Positions 8,238 to 16,513 of a stretch of 64,000 bases of DNA are shown in pieces. Below the pieces are notes generated by a model. That model was not told the DNA's origin. It made no database searches and was given only the letters and a program-made list of their open reading frames with translations. The translations under genes were made by a program, and so were the position numbers. The DNA lies in NCBI RefSeq assembly GCF_009363075.1, contig NZ_CP045293.1:2480001-2544000 (forward strand), in the 5' to 3' direction. The stretch is from Paenibacillus guangzhouensis (GTDB taxonomy: Bacteria > Bacillota > Bacilli > Paenibacillales > Paenibacillaceae). Each line of letters opens with the position of its first letter. Position 1 is the first letter of the stretch.

Positions 8238-8735
8238 TTATTTATCTTTCTTATCGACGACGACATGTTCAAACTTATCGCCTGACAAACTCACATCGAA
8301 TGCTTGCCCGAACCCAACCACGAATCGGCCTTCGACTGGCGTTAATTCGAACAAGGAGAAATCTAGTCCACGCAGCATGGTCATCAATTTCTCATTGAAC
8401 GACGTGTTGAATAAATCAAAAATCTCTTCATGCCCTTCTTTGCCAAGGTTCGCCGTCGTGCATGACCAACGTGCACGCTCACGAGCAAATACATTCTGTG
8501 TCGCACTCTCGTCCGCAATCATCATGACATGAACGCGTTCGTTGCTCTCGACATAGCGATAGTGATCGGAAATCCGGCTAATGTAAATGTACAGTCTGTC
8601 ATGATGCTTCACGAACGGCGCATAGCTGATGAATGGCATGCCTTGATCATCGATGCTGCTAATTACTAATGTCTTGCGACTGCTCGTAAAATCAATATAT
8701 TTCTGCTTCATGGTTCCGATATCCATTGTCTTCAT
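8238..8735 (-). CDS. HugZ/HutZ-like heme utilization protein (PNPOx fold)
   Basis: 165 residues with a pyridoxamine-5'-phosphate-oxidase-like split-barrel fold. The N-terminal strand region KTLVISSIDDQGMPFISYAPF and the segment RVHVMMIADESATQNVFARERARW are typical. The C-terminal VEGRFVVGFGQAFDVSL is the segment conserved in HugZ/HutZ proteins, which bind heme and are linked to its degradation for iron release in the cytoplasm. Its place between a heme-type ABC transporter and the operon end supports that role over flavin-linked oxidation. The ATG has GGGGG nine bases upstream. Confidence is high for the fold, moderate for the heme function. Confidence 0.8.
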   Translation of the reverse strand: MKTMDIGTMKQKYIDFTSSRKTLVISSIDDQGMPFISYAPFVKHHDRLYIYISRISDHYRYVESNERVHVMMIADESATQNVFARERARWSCTTANLGKEGHEEIFDLFNTSFNEKLMTMLRGLDFSLFELTPVEGRFVVGFGQAFDVSLSGDKFEHVVVDKKDK

Positions 8736-8755
8736 TTCTGATTTCCCCCTCTAAT

Positions 8756-9547
8756 TCAGCCTACATTGGCAACTGCTCTACGAATCGGATGGATGCGAGG
8801 CGAAGTTGATTCCGGTAGATATTCTACTTCGGCCTCGACGCCATATACATCGCGGATCATTTCGTGCGTCAAGACTTCAGATGGTTTACCGACCAGCTCT
8901 ACAACGCCTTTACGGATGACACAAATTTTATCGCTATATGTGCTTGCCTGATTCAGATCATGCAAGACCATAATCACGGTAATGCCAAGCTCTTTGTTCA
9001 GTGATCTTACCAGTTCTAATACTTCAAGCTGATGCGCGATATCAAGGTAAGTCGTTGGCTCGTCAAGCAAAAGTACCTTCGGACGCTGAGCCAAAGCCAT
9101 CGCAATCCATGCACGTTGTGCTTCACCTCCTGAGAGCGATACGACGAGCCTTGTGCGGTACGAAGTCATTCCCGTCTGTGACATTGCCCAATCAATGATC
9201 TCATGGTCCTCGTTCGTTAATCGCTCGAACCATTTCTTATGCGGCGTCCTACCGTAAGAGACAAGCTCCTCCACCGTCATATCGACCGGTGTCTGATTGG
9301 ATTGGCATAAGATGCACATCATCTGCGATATTTGCTTGCTGCGCATGGAACTTAGCTCTTGTCCCGCGATACAGACACGTCCGCTCTCGCAGGGAATTAA
9401 TCGAGACATCCCTTTGAGCAGCGTCGATTTACCCGATCCATTCGGTCCTATGATCGAGACGATCTCCCCCTCTTGAACGTGAAGCGAGACATCTTTCACA
9501 ATACGATTCCCATCATAACTAATGGATAACGAGGTCGCTTCCAGCAT
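8756..9547 (-). CDS. ABC transporter ATP-binding protein, heme/siderophore type
   Basis: About 263 residues of the FecE/HmuV class. Walker A is GPNGSGKSTL, the signature is VSLSGGEAQRAW, Walker B is VLLLDEPTTYLDIAHQ and the switch histidine follows in MVLHDLNQAS. It energises the adjacent FecCD-type permease. Two upstream codons (GTG and ATG at 9559/9556) are possible starts, but the ATG at 9547 directly follows the permease stop and begins LEATSLSISYDG, where the family normally begins. It belongs to the Fur-controlled operon beginning at 11576. Confidence 0.88.
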   Translation of the reverse strand: MLEATSLSISYDGNRIVKDVSLHVQEGEIVSIIGPNGSGKSTLLKGMSRLIPCESGRVCIAGQELSSMRSKQISQMMCILCQSNQTPVDMTVEELVSYGRTPHKKWFERLTNEDHEIIDWAMSQTGMTSYRTRLVVSLSGGEAQRAWIAMALAQRPKVLLLDEPTTYLDIAHQLEVLELVRSLNKELGITVIMVLHDLNQASTYSDKICVIRKGVVELVGKPSEVLTHEMIRDVYGVEAEVEYLPESTSPRIHPIRRAVANVG

Positions 9548-9548
9548 G

Positions 9549-10538
9549 CTACACATCACCTTTCCTCATCAGATATAGAAAGTACGGTCCGCCTACGACG
9601 GCCATCACGATCCCAGCCGGAATATCCAGCGGAGCGAAGAACGTTCGACCGATTGTATCCGCCACGAGCAATACGAGTGCTCCGAGTCCGATGCTCATCG
9701 GAATAAGATGCTTGTAATCCGATCCAACCAGCATCCGTGCCATGTGAGGTACGACAAGGCCAACGAAGCCGATCATCCCTACCGTCGATACCGATACCGC
9801 TGCCAAATAGACGGCGACGAATGATAGGAGAATGCGGACACGATTCAGGCTCTCGCCAAGATTTAAGGCGACTTGCTCGCCAAGACGCAAAATATTCGCT
9901 TGGCGAATACAGAATAACGCCACGATCCAGCCAACGACGGAGTATGGCAGCATCACGCGTAGATCCCCCATGCCTTTTCCGGACATACTCCCGTTCAACC
10001 ATTGCAGAGCACCAGGAAGCTTATCGCTATAGAGAATCGACAGAAGGCCGATAATCCCGCCGAATACGGAATTGACTGCCACCCCCGCGAGGATCACTCT
10101 AATCGGTGTAATCCCTCTCTTCTTCCATGCCAATGCATAGACCATCAGCGCAGACAGGCTTCCGCCGATAATCGCCGCAAAAGGAATGAACGTCGAGAAC
10201 TGCGGCACGACCAGCAAGATGAACAAGACGGCGACGGAAGCTCCGCTCGATACGCCTGTAAGTCCTGGGTCTGCCAACGGATTGTTCATGACCGCTTGCA
10301 GCATCGCGCCGGACAATGCAAGATTGATACCGATGACGGCCGCTAGCATGACGCGAGGAATTCGAATATCCCATAGAATGGTATCTGATACTTCTCCCCC
10401 ATTGCCGAAGAGTGCCTTGATGATCTCCATAGGCGAGAAATGAACGCTGCCGAGCCCCATGGACACGATAATGGCCAAGATGAGTAGGACGAACGTCAAG
10501 CCTATGGTGATCCCGGTTGCCTTCTTATGTACAAGCAC
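9549..10538 (-). CDS. FecCD-family iron/heme ABC permease
   Basis: 329 residues with about ten hydrophobic spans. Family landmarks are RIPRVMLAAVIGINLALSGA near the N-terminus, DPGLTGVSSGASVAVLF and the ATPase-contact region GFVGLVVPHMARMLVGSDYKHLIP. It imports ferric siderophore, heme or cobalamin; the IsdE-like binding protein and HugZ-like gene favour heme. The start is a GTG with GGAGG seven bases upstream. The stop lies one base before the ATPase start, showing a tight operon. Confidence 0.88.
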   Translation of the reverse strand: MLVHKKATGITIGLTFVLLILAIIVSMGLGSVHFSPMEIIKALFGNGGEVSDTILWDIRIPRVMLAAVIGINLALSGAMLQAVMNNPLADPGLTGVSSGASVAVLFILLVVPQFSTFIPFAAIIGGSLSALMVYALAWKKRGITPIRVILAGVAVNSVFGGIIGLLSILYSDKLPGALQWLNGSMSGKGMGDLRVMLPYSVVGWIVALFCIRQANILRLGEQVALNLGESLNRVRILLSFVAVYLAAVSVSTVGMIGFVGLVVPHMARMLVGSDYKHLIPMSIGLGALVLLVADTIGRTFFAPLDIPAGIVMAVVGGPYFLYLMRKGDV

Positions 10539-10577
10539 TTGTCATCCTCCTATTCCATGATCCTATGAGCCACATGA

Positions 10578-11576
10578 TTATGGATACAGAATGCTTAGCA
10601 TTTGCTGATAGGCATCCGATGCTTTGACAACCGATGCTACACCGAAGAGGTTATAATCCAATGCTTTGACTTTGTCGTTCTTGAAGGCATTCAACTTCTC
10701 CCATGCGCCGTTCTTCTTCACGTCTTCTTCGAACTTCTTCACCGTGGTATTCGCATCACCGTGTGCAACCAGCAGAATCACGTCCGGATTCGCGGCAACG
10801 ACATTTTCCATATTTAGAGGTATATAAGTTTCTTCGGATTTCAGTACATCGGACACGACATTCGTCGCACCTAATTTCTTCGCGATGCTGCCTGCGAACG
10901 TATTCTCATTCATCATCATGAACGATTCGGCAGAACCAAAGAGAATCATAATTTTTGGCGCTGTCTTGTCGTTCGCCTGTTCCACACTGGATTTCTCTTG
11001 TTCCGCAAGTTTCGTTAAGAAGGCATTCGCTTGATCTTCTTTCTGGAAGATACGACTTAGAACGACGGTAGATAACTTGAGCTCTTCCAATGAATCTGCT
11101 GGCAAATAAGCGGTCTTGAGGTTTGCTGGCTTGAATTGCTTAACCAGACTCGTCTTGATCGATTCGGGTCCGATAATAACATCCGGCTGAAGCTTCGTCA
11201 CCTGCTCTACATCCGGCTTAAGCGCCGATCCGATTCGCGGCAAGTCCTTAAAGGACGCGGGTAATTCCAATGTTGATGTCGGGACGCCGACAGGCATCAC
11301 GCCTAATTCGTTCAAGATCTCCGAAATCGCTACAGAAGCAACAACAACCTTGCTGGGTGCAGCATCCCCGAATTGTGCTTGCAGCTCTGCAGCTTTGGCC
11401 TCATCTACGGTATACGCTGCAGCCGGAGCTTCCTTCTTCTCTTCTACTGTCGTCTGTGTTGTCGCAGGTGTCTCTTGGCCAGCTTCTGCGGATTGCTCTT
11501 TGCTGCTGCAGCCAACAGAAAGTGCCAATAGCAAGGCTCCCGTCAATAAACCCCATTTGCGAACTTGTGAATTCAT
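10578..11576 (-). CDS. isdE: IsdE-like heme-binding lipoprotein (ABC substrate-binding protein)
   Basis: 332 residues. The signal sequence WGLLTGALLLALSVGC carries a lipobox (SVGC), so the mature protein is lipid-anchored outside the membrane. After an alanine/glutamate-rich linker, the class III binding-protein fold begins at SKVVVASVAISEILNELGVMP. The stretch LPRIGSALKPDVEQVTKLQPDVIIG matches IsdE-type heme receptors closely. The second lobe has PKIMILFGSAESFMMMNENTFAG. A methionine-rich ligand segment fits heme binding. It is the first gene of the operon; the promoter region contains a perfect Fur box (11609-11623). A related ferric siderophore receptor remains possible. Confidence 0.82.
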   Translation of the reverse strand: MNSQVRKWGLLTGALLLALSVGCSSKEQSAEAGQETPATTQTTVEEKKEAPAAAYTVDEAKAAELQAQFGDAAPSKVVVASVAISEILNELGVMPVGVPTSTLELPASFKDLPRIGSALKPDVEQVTKLQPDVIIGPESIKTSLVKQFKPANLKTAYLPADSLEELKLSTVVLSRIFQKEDQANAFLTKLAEQEKSSVEQANDKTAPKIMILFGSAESFMMMNENTFAGSIAKKLGATNVVSDVLKSEETYIPLNMENVVAANPDVILLVAHGDANTTVKKFEEDVKKNGAWEKLNAFKNDKVKALDYNLFGVASVVKASDAYQQMLSILYP

Positions 11577-11608
11577 TATGTATGTCTCCCCTATTATTCA
11601 TTTGATAC

Positions 11609-11623
11609 TGATAATCATTATCA
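11609..11623 (-). promoter_or_regulatory. Perfect 7-1-7 Fur box upstream of the heme operon
   Basis: TGATAATCATTATCA is an exact match to the Bacillus Fur consensus TGATAAT-n-ATTATCA. It lies 33 bases before the start codon of the IsdE-like gene, where Fur binding would block transcription when iron is plentiful. Confidence 0.88.
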
Positions 11624-11730
11624 TAACTAGCAAGATATTAACATAGGAGGTGTGACATTTTCAATAGATTATTTTGAATATCTAATAATAAATCCAAGCA
11701 GAAGGTGAAATTGTACTATTGAGATAGATT

Positions 11731-11764
11731 AAAAAAAGCCCCTTCCATCAAGGAAGAAGCTTTT
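11731..11764 (-). terminator. Terminator of the MerR-family gene
   Basis: AAGCTTCTTCC and GGAAGGGGCTT pair around a 5-base loop on the minus strand and are followed by seven T residues, shortly after the regulator stop codon. Confidence 0.82.
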
Positions 11765-11776
11765 AAGTGCCTAAGA

Positions 11777-12535
11777 CTAATGTCCTGTATAGATATGAAT
11801 CGCATCACGCAGAAACGCCGCCGCACCCGGGTAATGGTTGTCGTAATAAGCGCGGAAACGTTCATCATCGACATACATCTGGGCGACTCCCGCATGAGCC
11901 TCTTTGCTGTATTCGCTCCAATAGTAGGTCAACCACTGCTTGTGCAAATCCGCTGCCCGCTGCGCGATATCACTCGCGGGGTCTCCTGTCTGAATCGCTT
12001 CGCCTAATGCTGCAATGACTTCATTCGCAAGGCGCGTCACTTCATCATGCTGTTCTTGGGTCATATTTTTCAGCTTTTCATTCGATTTATTGACGGTATC
12101 GTTCCCGTATTTTGCTCGAGTTTCAGCACCATATTTCTGTTCGTTCTCATCGATCATTTTCTGTTTGAATCCTTCGAATTTCTCACGGTCGGTCATCGTT
12201 ATTCTCCCTTCGCTTAAGGCAATCGATTTGTCCACATTCGCGATTAACGCATCCAATTGCCGCCTTCTGTCAAGGAGTTGTTCTCGATGCTCTCGAAGCG
12301 CGATGGCCCCGTTGAAGCTCGGGGAAGTGACGATCTCTTTAATGCGATCCAGACTCATCCCAAGTTCACGATAGAATAAGATCTGCTGCAATCGGTCGAC
12401 TTCCTTCTGACCATAGATTCGATACCCCGACGAGTTCACCTTAGCCGGCTTAAGGAGTTCGATCTCATCGTAATACCGAAGCGTTCGAGTGCTGATCCCT
12501 GCGAGTTTGCCTAGTTTCTGGACTGTATATTCCAC
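11777..12535 (-). CDS. MerR-family regulator with TipAS domain (Mta-like)
   Basis: 252 residues. The N-terminal MerR winged helix is EYTVQKLGKLAGISTRTLRYYDEIELLKP, continuing to a dimerisation helix. The C-terminal half (FEGFKQKMIDENEQKYGAETR to the end) has the TipAS drug-recognition domain typical of TipAL and Mta, with WLTYYWSEYSKEAHAGVAQMYVDD. Such proteins bind diverse drugs and activate resistance or efflux genes. The GTG start at 12535 has GGAGG seven bases upstream. Its promoter has the long 19-bp spacer and dyad expected of MerR targets, so autoregulation is likely. No pump gene is next to it in the same direction. Confidence 0.88.
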   Translation of the reverse strand: MEYTVQKLGKLAGISTRTLRYYDEIELLKPAKVNSSGYRIYGQKEVDRLQQILFYRELGMSLDRIKEIVTSPSFNGAIALREHREQLLDRRRQLDALIANVDKSIALSEGRITMTDREKFEGFKQKMIDENEQKYGAETRAKYGNDTVNKSNEKLKNMTQEQHDEVTRLANEVIAALGEAIQTGDPASDIAQRAADLHKQWLTYYWSEYSKEAHAGVAQMYVDDERFRAYYDNHYPGAAAFLRDAIHIYTGH

Positions 12536-12557
12536 TTGTTCGCCTCCTGACACCCTC

Positions 12558-12588
12558 AGGGTACACCTTTACGCAGCGTCAAAGTCAA
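12558..12588 (-). promoter_or_regulatory. MerR-type promoter with 19-bp spacer and dyad
   Basis: On the minus strand a TTGACT -35 (12583-12588) and TACCCT -10 (12558-12563) are separated by 19 bases. Centred in the spacer is a dyad (12565-12585, ACCTTTACG / CGTCAAAGT, 7 of 9 pairs). Overlong spacers twisted into shape by the regulator are the hallmark of MerR activation, and the dyad resembles Mta-type operators. Confidence 0.72.
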
Positions 12589-12662
12589 CCCTATGCCACA
12601 ACATTTTTTTATGTCATTCCCATATCCCGTATGTACTTCATTCACACATGAATCTATGTCAA

Positions 12663-13658
12663 TTATAGCTTCTTATAGTCGCTTTTCATAATCCCTTTGA
12701 CCAGACTCGGCCATTTCGGATTGACTGGGCAATATTTCGTAGCAACCTTCTCGATCGTTGTATAGCCCTTTTTCACATAATTTTTGGAGAGCAGCTGTCC
12801 GAACTTCTCAACACTAGCACCCTTGGACTTGAAATTGAACGCATTTTTATTTGAACCACCTGTGGCATTTAGACCAAACAAATTATTTTTAGTTTTCGCG
12901 AGCTTGCTCTTACCATTCCCGCTCTCAAGCTTCATCACTGCAATCGTAAAATAAGCATTGATTCCATATTGTTCTTCAATTTCCAAGACAGCTTCCTCGA
13001 GTTCGTGTCCTGCCAAGGCCGTACCTTTAAAGAGCTGCGCAATATGTTCTTCTGATAATCCAGAGTCCGATTGTATCGACGATGTCGGCTTTGCCGGTTC
13101 GGTTGCGACTGGTTTCGGAATCGTTCGTGCTGGACGCTTCGTCATCTTCACAACATCTGGAAATAAGCGGTCTGGATCAATCTGTGGCATTTGCTCCGTG
13201 TACCCGCCATGGACGTATCCGCCATCCTTCAGCTGCAGCCAGCCATTCGGCATCTTTCGAACGACTTGCAAGACGGTCCCTTTCTTTTTCATATCCATTT
13301 TCTTAGACGTGGCATATGGATTCGCCCGCACATTAAGATAGGATGCTGTTACCTGATAACGATCGAAGGAAGGTTTTGCGACAGTAGCGATTTTTTGGGG
13401 TGAAGGCTTGCTAATGGACAGGGTTGTGACCCGGCTGGATTCTTTCGCGAGGGACTGGGCAGAGCTCAAATGCACCGGGAATACAGGACCAAGGATGGAA
13501 GCCTCATCGATTACAGGAGATGATACAGGACGGGGATTCGGCACATTAAGATGCGTACCCGCAGCTTGCGTGGATGTCAGGAAATCCATACCGACCGTCA
13601 GAAGCAATGTCAAACATAATACATATACGAACAATGAATGATTTAATAATTTACGCAT
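12663..13658 (-). CDS. Secreted SH3b / glucosaminidase cell-wall hydrolase
   Basis: 331 residues. A signal peptide (SLFVYVLCLTLLLTVGMDFL, cut near TQAA) is followed by a linker, a bacterial SH3 domain at roughly residues 105-165 (YQVTASYLNVRANPYATSKK to YVHGGYTEQ), a proline/threonine linker and a C-terminal glucosaminidase domain. That domain has EEQYGINAYFTIAVMKLESG, with the likely catalytic Glu in KLESG, and NNLFGLNATGG. It should cut N-acetylglucosaminyl bonds in peptidoglycan outside the cell. The upstream open frame to 13814 is ignored: the ATG at 13658 has GAGG seven bases upstream and begins the signal peptide. Confidence 0.86.
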   Translation of the reverse strand: MRKLLNHSLFVYVLCLTLLLTVGMDFLTSTQAAGTHLNVPNPRPVSSPVIDEASILGPVFPVHLSSAQSLAKESSRVTTLSISKPSPQKIATVAKPSFDRYQVTASYLNVRANPYATSKKMDMKKKGTVLQVVRKMPNGWLQLKDGGYVHGGYTEQMPQIDPDRLFPDVVKMTKRPARTIPKPVATEPAKPTSSIQSDSGLSEEHIAQLFKGTALAGHELEEAVLEIEEQYGINAYFTIAVMKLESGNGKSKLAKTKNNLFGLNATGGSNKNAFNFKSKGASVEKFGQLLSKNYVKKGYTTIEKVATKYCPVNPKWPSLVKGIMKSDYKKL

Positions 13659-13906
13659 GATTACACCTCTTCCTTCGTAGTGGTGAAGTATACCTGCTTC
13701 AATATAGGTAAGATTGTACACATTCGATCGCAAAAAGCGTGTCAAACCGTCTGTAAGGAAAACTTGTTTATTTGTCGACCAACGCTGAATCCAACCAATT
13801 TGACTCGTATTCATGGATCTTTGATGTCATTCTTTGGGATGTCCATACATTTTTTTGGTGCGAATTGGGAAAAATGCAGCGAGAACATCGAAGCAGGAGG
13901 ATTCTT

Positions 13907-15430
13907 ATGAACTCAACTGATGCATTCCCGCAATACCCCGATTCCTATTGGATCGCTTCATCCGAGAGGATGGCATTCCCCGCCTTGCAAGAAGATATCC
14001 AGGCCGATGTTGCCGTTGTCGGTGGTGGAATTTCCGGCATTACGACCGCATTGTTATTAGCCAGAGAGGGACTCCACGTCGTACTCTTGGAAGCTGGAGA
14101 ACTGCTGAAGGGTACGACAGGCCACACCACAGCCAAGGTTACGGCACAACATGATCTGATTTATCACGAGTTGATTCAGCATGTAGGACTTGAGAAGGCG
14201 CAATATTATTATCGTGCGAATCAAGAGGCCATCCAGTTTATCAAAGAGCTCGTTCATCAAGAGTCCATCGATTGTGGATTAACGGACCAAGATGCTTATA
14301 TTTACACGAACGATGAGCAATATTTGCGGAAATTAGAGCTAGAAATGCAGGCTTACGAGCAGCTCGGCATTCATGGCGAACTCGTCCACTCTATGCCCCT
14401 CTCACTGTCCATGAAGCAAGCGCTCGTCATGCGTAATCAAGCTCAATTCCATCCATTGCATTATTTATATGCACTTGTCCGGTTGTTCATGAAATTAGGA
14501 GGCAAAATTTATGAACACACGACTGTGATGACCGTCGAGAACGGGGATCAACCAAAGCTTGTCACTCGTGATGGGCATCATGTTACATGTCGTCATACGG
14601 TTTCTTGCTCCCATTTTCCGTTCTATGACGGGATGGGGTTTTATTTCTCAAGAATGCACGCTGAGCGTTCTTATGTACTGGGGGTCAAATGCTCCGATCC
14701 CTATCCTGGCGGGATGTATATTCGTGCCGAGAATCCTACACGATCGATTCGCAGCACGGCCATGGCGGACGGTCAGACGCTTGTGCTCGTCGGCGGCGAG
14801 GGACATAAGGCGGGGCAAGGTGTGTGTACAATACGTCATTATGAGGCGTTGCAGCATTTTGCAAAGGAACAGTTCAAGGTGGAAGACATCCCCTATCGTT
14901 GGTCTACGCAAGATCTCGTCACACTGGACAAAGTTCCATATATCGGGCAGATCTCTTCCAGCGTACAAAATGTCTTTGTGGCGACGGGGTACCGAAAATG
15001 GGGCATGACGCAAGGAACCCTGGCAGCGCTCTTGCTGCGGGATACCATTCTCGAACGTGACAATCCTTATCAAGCGTTGTATACGCCATCTCGATTCCAT
15101 GCCGATCCTGATATAAAGACATTTGTCACGCAGAATGCGGATGTTGCGAAGCATCTTATTGCCGGCAAGCTCGAAATGGTACGTAAAAAACCCGAGGAAC
15201 TAAAAGCTGGAGAAGGCGATGTCGTCACCGTGGATGGTCAACGCGCAGGTGCCTATCGCGACGAGCAAGGGATTCTGCATTTGGTTGATACAACGTGTAC
15301 CCACATGGGCTGTGAAGTGGAGTGGAATGCTGGGGATTTAAGCTGGGACTGTCCGTGCCATGGATCACGGTTCTCGATCGATGGTGAGGTCATGGAAGGA
15401 CCTGCGAAGAGGCCCCTCACACGCTTGTAA
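13907..15430 (+). CDS. yhfW: FAD-dependent oxidoreductase with C-terminal Rieske domain (YhfW-like)
   Basis: 507 residues, matching the length of Bacillus YhfW. An N-terminal dinucleotide-binding motif (ADVAVVGGGISGITTALLLAREG) opens a DAO/glycine-oxidase-like FAD domain. The last 100 residues form a Rieske [2Fe-2S] domain with CTHMGCEVEW and CPCHGSRF supplying the two Cys-His pairs. The natural substrate is unknown; the fusion suggests electron transfer between the iron-sulfur centre and FAD. The ATG has AGGAGG six bases upstream; an upstream open frame to 13772 lacks such a site. It stands alone on the plus strand, convergent with the next gene. Confidence 0.9.
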   Translation: MNSTDAFPQYPDSYWIASSERMAFPALQEDIQADVAVVGGGISGITTALLLAREGLHVVLLEAGELLKGTTGHTTAKVTAQHDLIYHELIQHVGLEKAQYYYRANQEAIQFIKELVHQESIDCGLTDQDAYIYTNDEQYLRKLELEMQAYEQLGIHGELVHSMPLSLSMKQALVMRNQAQFHPLHYLYALVRLFMKLGGKIYEHTTVMTVENGDQPKLVTRDGHHVTCRHTVSCSHFPFYDGMGFYFSRMHAERSYVLGVKCSDPYPGGMYIRAENPTRSIRSTAMADGQTLVLVGGEGHKAGQGVCTIRHYEALQHFAKEQFKVEDIPYRWSTQDLVTLDKVPYIGQISSSVQNVFVATGYRKWGMTQGTLAALLLRDTILERDNPYQALYTPSRFHADPDIKTFVTQNADVAKHLIAGKLEMVRKKPEELKAGEGDVVTVDGQRAGAYRDEQGILHLVDTTCTHMGCEVEWNAGDLSWDCPCHGSRFSIDGEVMEGPAKRPLTRL

Positions 15431-15434
15431 TGCG

Positions 15435-15956
15435 TTAGTCGGAAATGGCGAAGCGATGTTGATATTGTGCGAGCCGTGGATGAAGTCGTGCAGGCTCTTC
15501 CGTTAGGACAAGACGCAACTTCACGATCCAAGTTTCGAAGGAATCGTAGGATGCGAACTGATTCGCTAAATCAGGAGTGACATATAAAAAATACGGGGCA
15601 GGATATTGGTCAGTAAGATGACGCAGCGCGGTATCAATAGGTGTATACTTCTTGCGTTTCCCATCAAACTGCTCAATCTTTACCGGAAATCCAGTATGCT
15701 GCTGTTGCCAGTCCTTCAATCGATCCAATCGTCTGTAGAAGGCACTAATCGGCTCCTTCGACATCCGCTTTACCGTCTCTTCATGCAGCGGATAGAGCAC
15801 GAATTCCTTGAAGTCATGTGCTGCGGCATAAGCTGCAGCGCGGTCCAGGTCCAGATCGGAGATCTGTTCAAAAGCATCGTAAAAGATTAACGTCCCTTTC
15901 CGTGTTTGAACCGGGGGTTCATAACCGAAAGGGACTTGATGTGCGGATCGAGCCAA
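15435..15956 (-). CDS. Conserved-looking protein of unknown function
   Basis: About 173 residues, not recognised. It starts most plausibly at a TTG (15956) with GGAGG seven bases upstream; the overlapping ATG at 15971 has no such site. The sequence alternates short strands and helices (TLIFYDAFEQISDLDLDRAA, FKEFVLYPLHEETVKRM, PYFLYVTPDLANQFASYDSF), suggesting a small alpha/beta fold. There are no cysteines, signal peptide or membrane segment, so it is likely cytoplasmic. It converges on the Rieske oxidoreductase with four bases between the stops and is followed in transcription order by nothing else; the GNAT gene lies just upstream. Confidence 0.6.
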   Translation of the reverse strand: MARSAHQVPFGYEPPVQTRKGTLIFYDAFEQISDLDLDRAAAYAAAHDFKEFVLYPLHEETVKRMSKEPISAFYRRLDRLKDWQQQHTGFPVKIEQFDGKRKKYTPIDTALRHLTDQYPAPYFLYVTPDLANQFASYDSFETWIVKLRLVLTEEPARLHPRLAQYQHRFAISD

Positions 15957-15988
15957 ATTTGTTCCCTCCATGCTGAATCAATATATCG

Positions 15989-16492
15989 TTATGAGATGAC
16001 TTTCTCGAGACAATAAAAAGGGACGTGCGTGTGCGGAAAAATAACCGTCCCTTTCAGTTCATACTGTAAATGCCGGTACAGTTCATAGGCTCTTCGATTC
16101 TTGGTGTAACAATCCATCCGTATACAGGAAAAAGATCGGTTACGTGCAATTTGCTCCGCATAAGCAATCAATTTCTTCGCGATACCTCTCCCCTGCCAGC
16201 TTGGGTCTACAGCCAGTCGATAGATGGTAAGCACCGACACGGTGTTTCCTGTTGACCATGGGATTTCTTCATATTCTGCAGGTTGTGTATCGCCGAGCGT
16301 GATGAGTCCGAGGATACATCCATCCTCACGATAGACATATACGTTACCTAATGCAATGTCTCCCCCAACCAGTTCTGTTGTAGGGTAATACTCATTCCAT
16401 TGATCGATTCCCAATTGGTTCAGATGATCTGTGCAACGGTGAACAATGTCCATGATGCGTTCAAGGTCAGCTGGATTCGACTTCGTAATCAT
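15989..16492 (-). CDS. GNAT family N-acetyltransferase
   Basis: 167 residues. The acetyl-CoA binding motif is seen in IYRLAVDPSWQGRGIAKKLIAYAEQ (R/Q-x-x-G-x-G/A). The C-terminal segment IRMDCYTKNRRAYELYRHLQYEL is typical of the fold's last helix and strand. The acceptor substrate cannot be predicted. AGGAG lies seven bases before the ATG. It is downstream of the sigma gene by 21 bases, so the two may be co-transcribed. Confidence 0.85.
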   Translation of the reverse strand: MITKSNPADLERIMDIVHRCTDHLNQLGIDQWNEYYPTTELVGGDIALGNVYVYREDGCILGLITLGDTQPAEYEEIPWSTGNTVSVLTIYRLAVDPSWQGRGIAKKLIAYAEQIARNRSFSCIRMDCYTKNRRAYELYRHLQYELKGTVIFPHTHVPFYCLEKVIS

Positions 16493-16513
16493 TAAGGTTC
16501 TCCTATCCTCATT

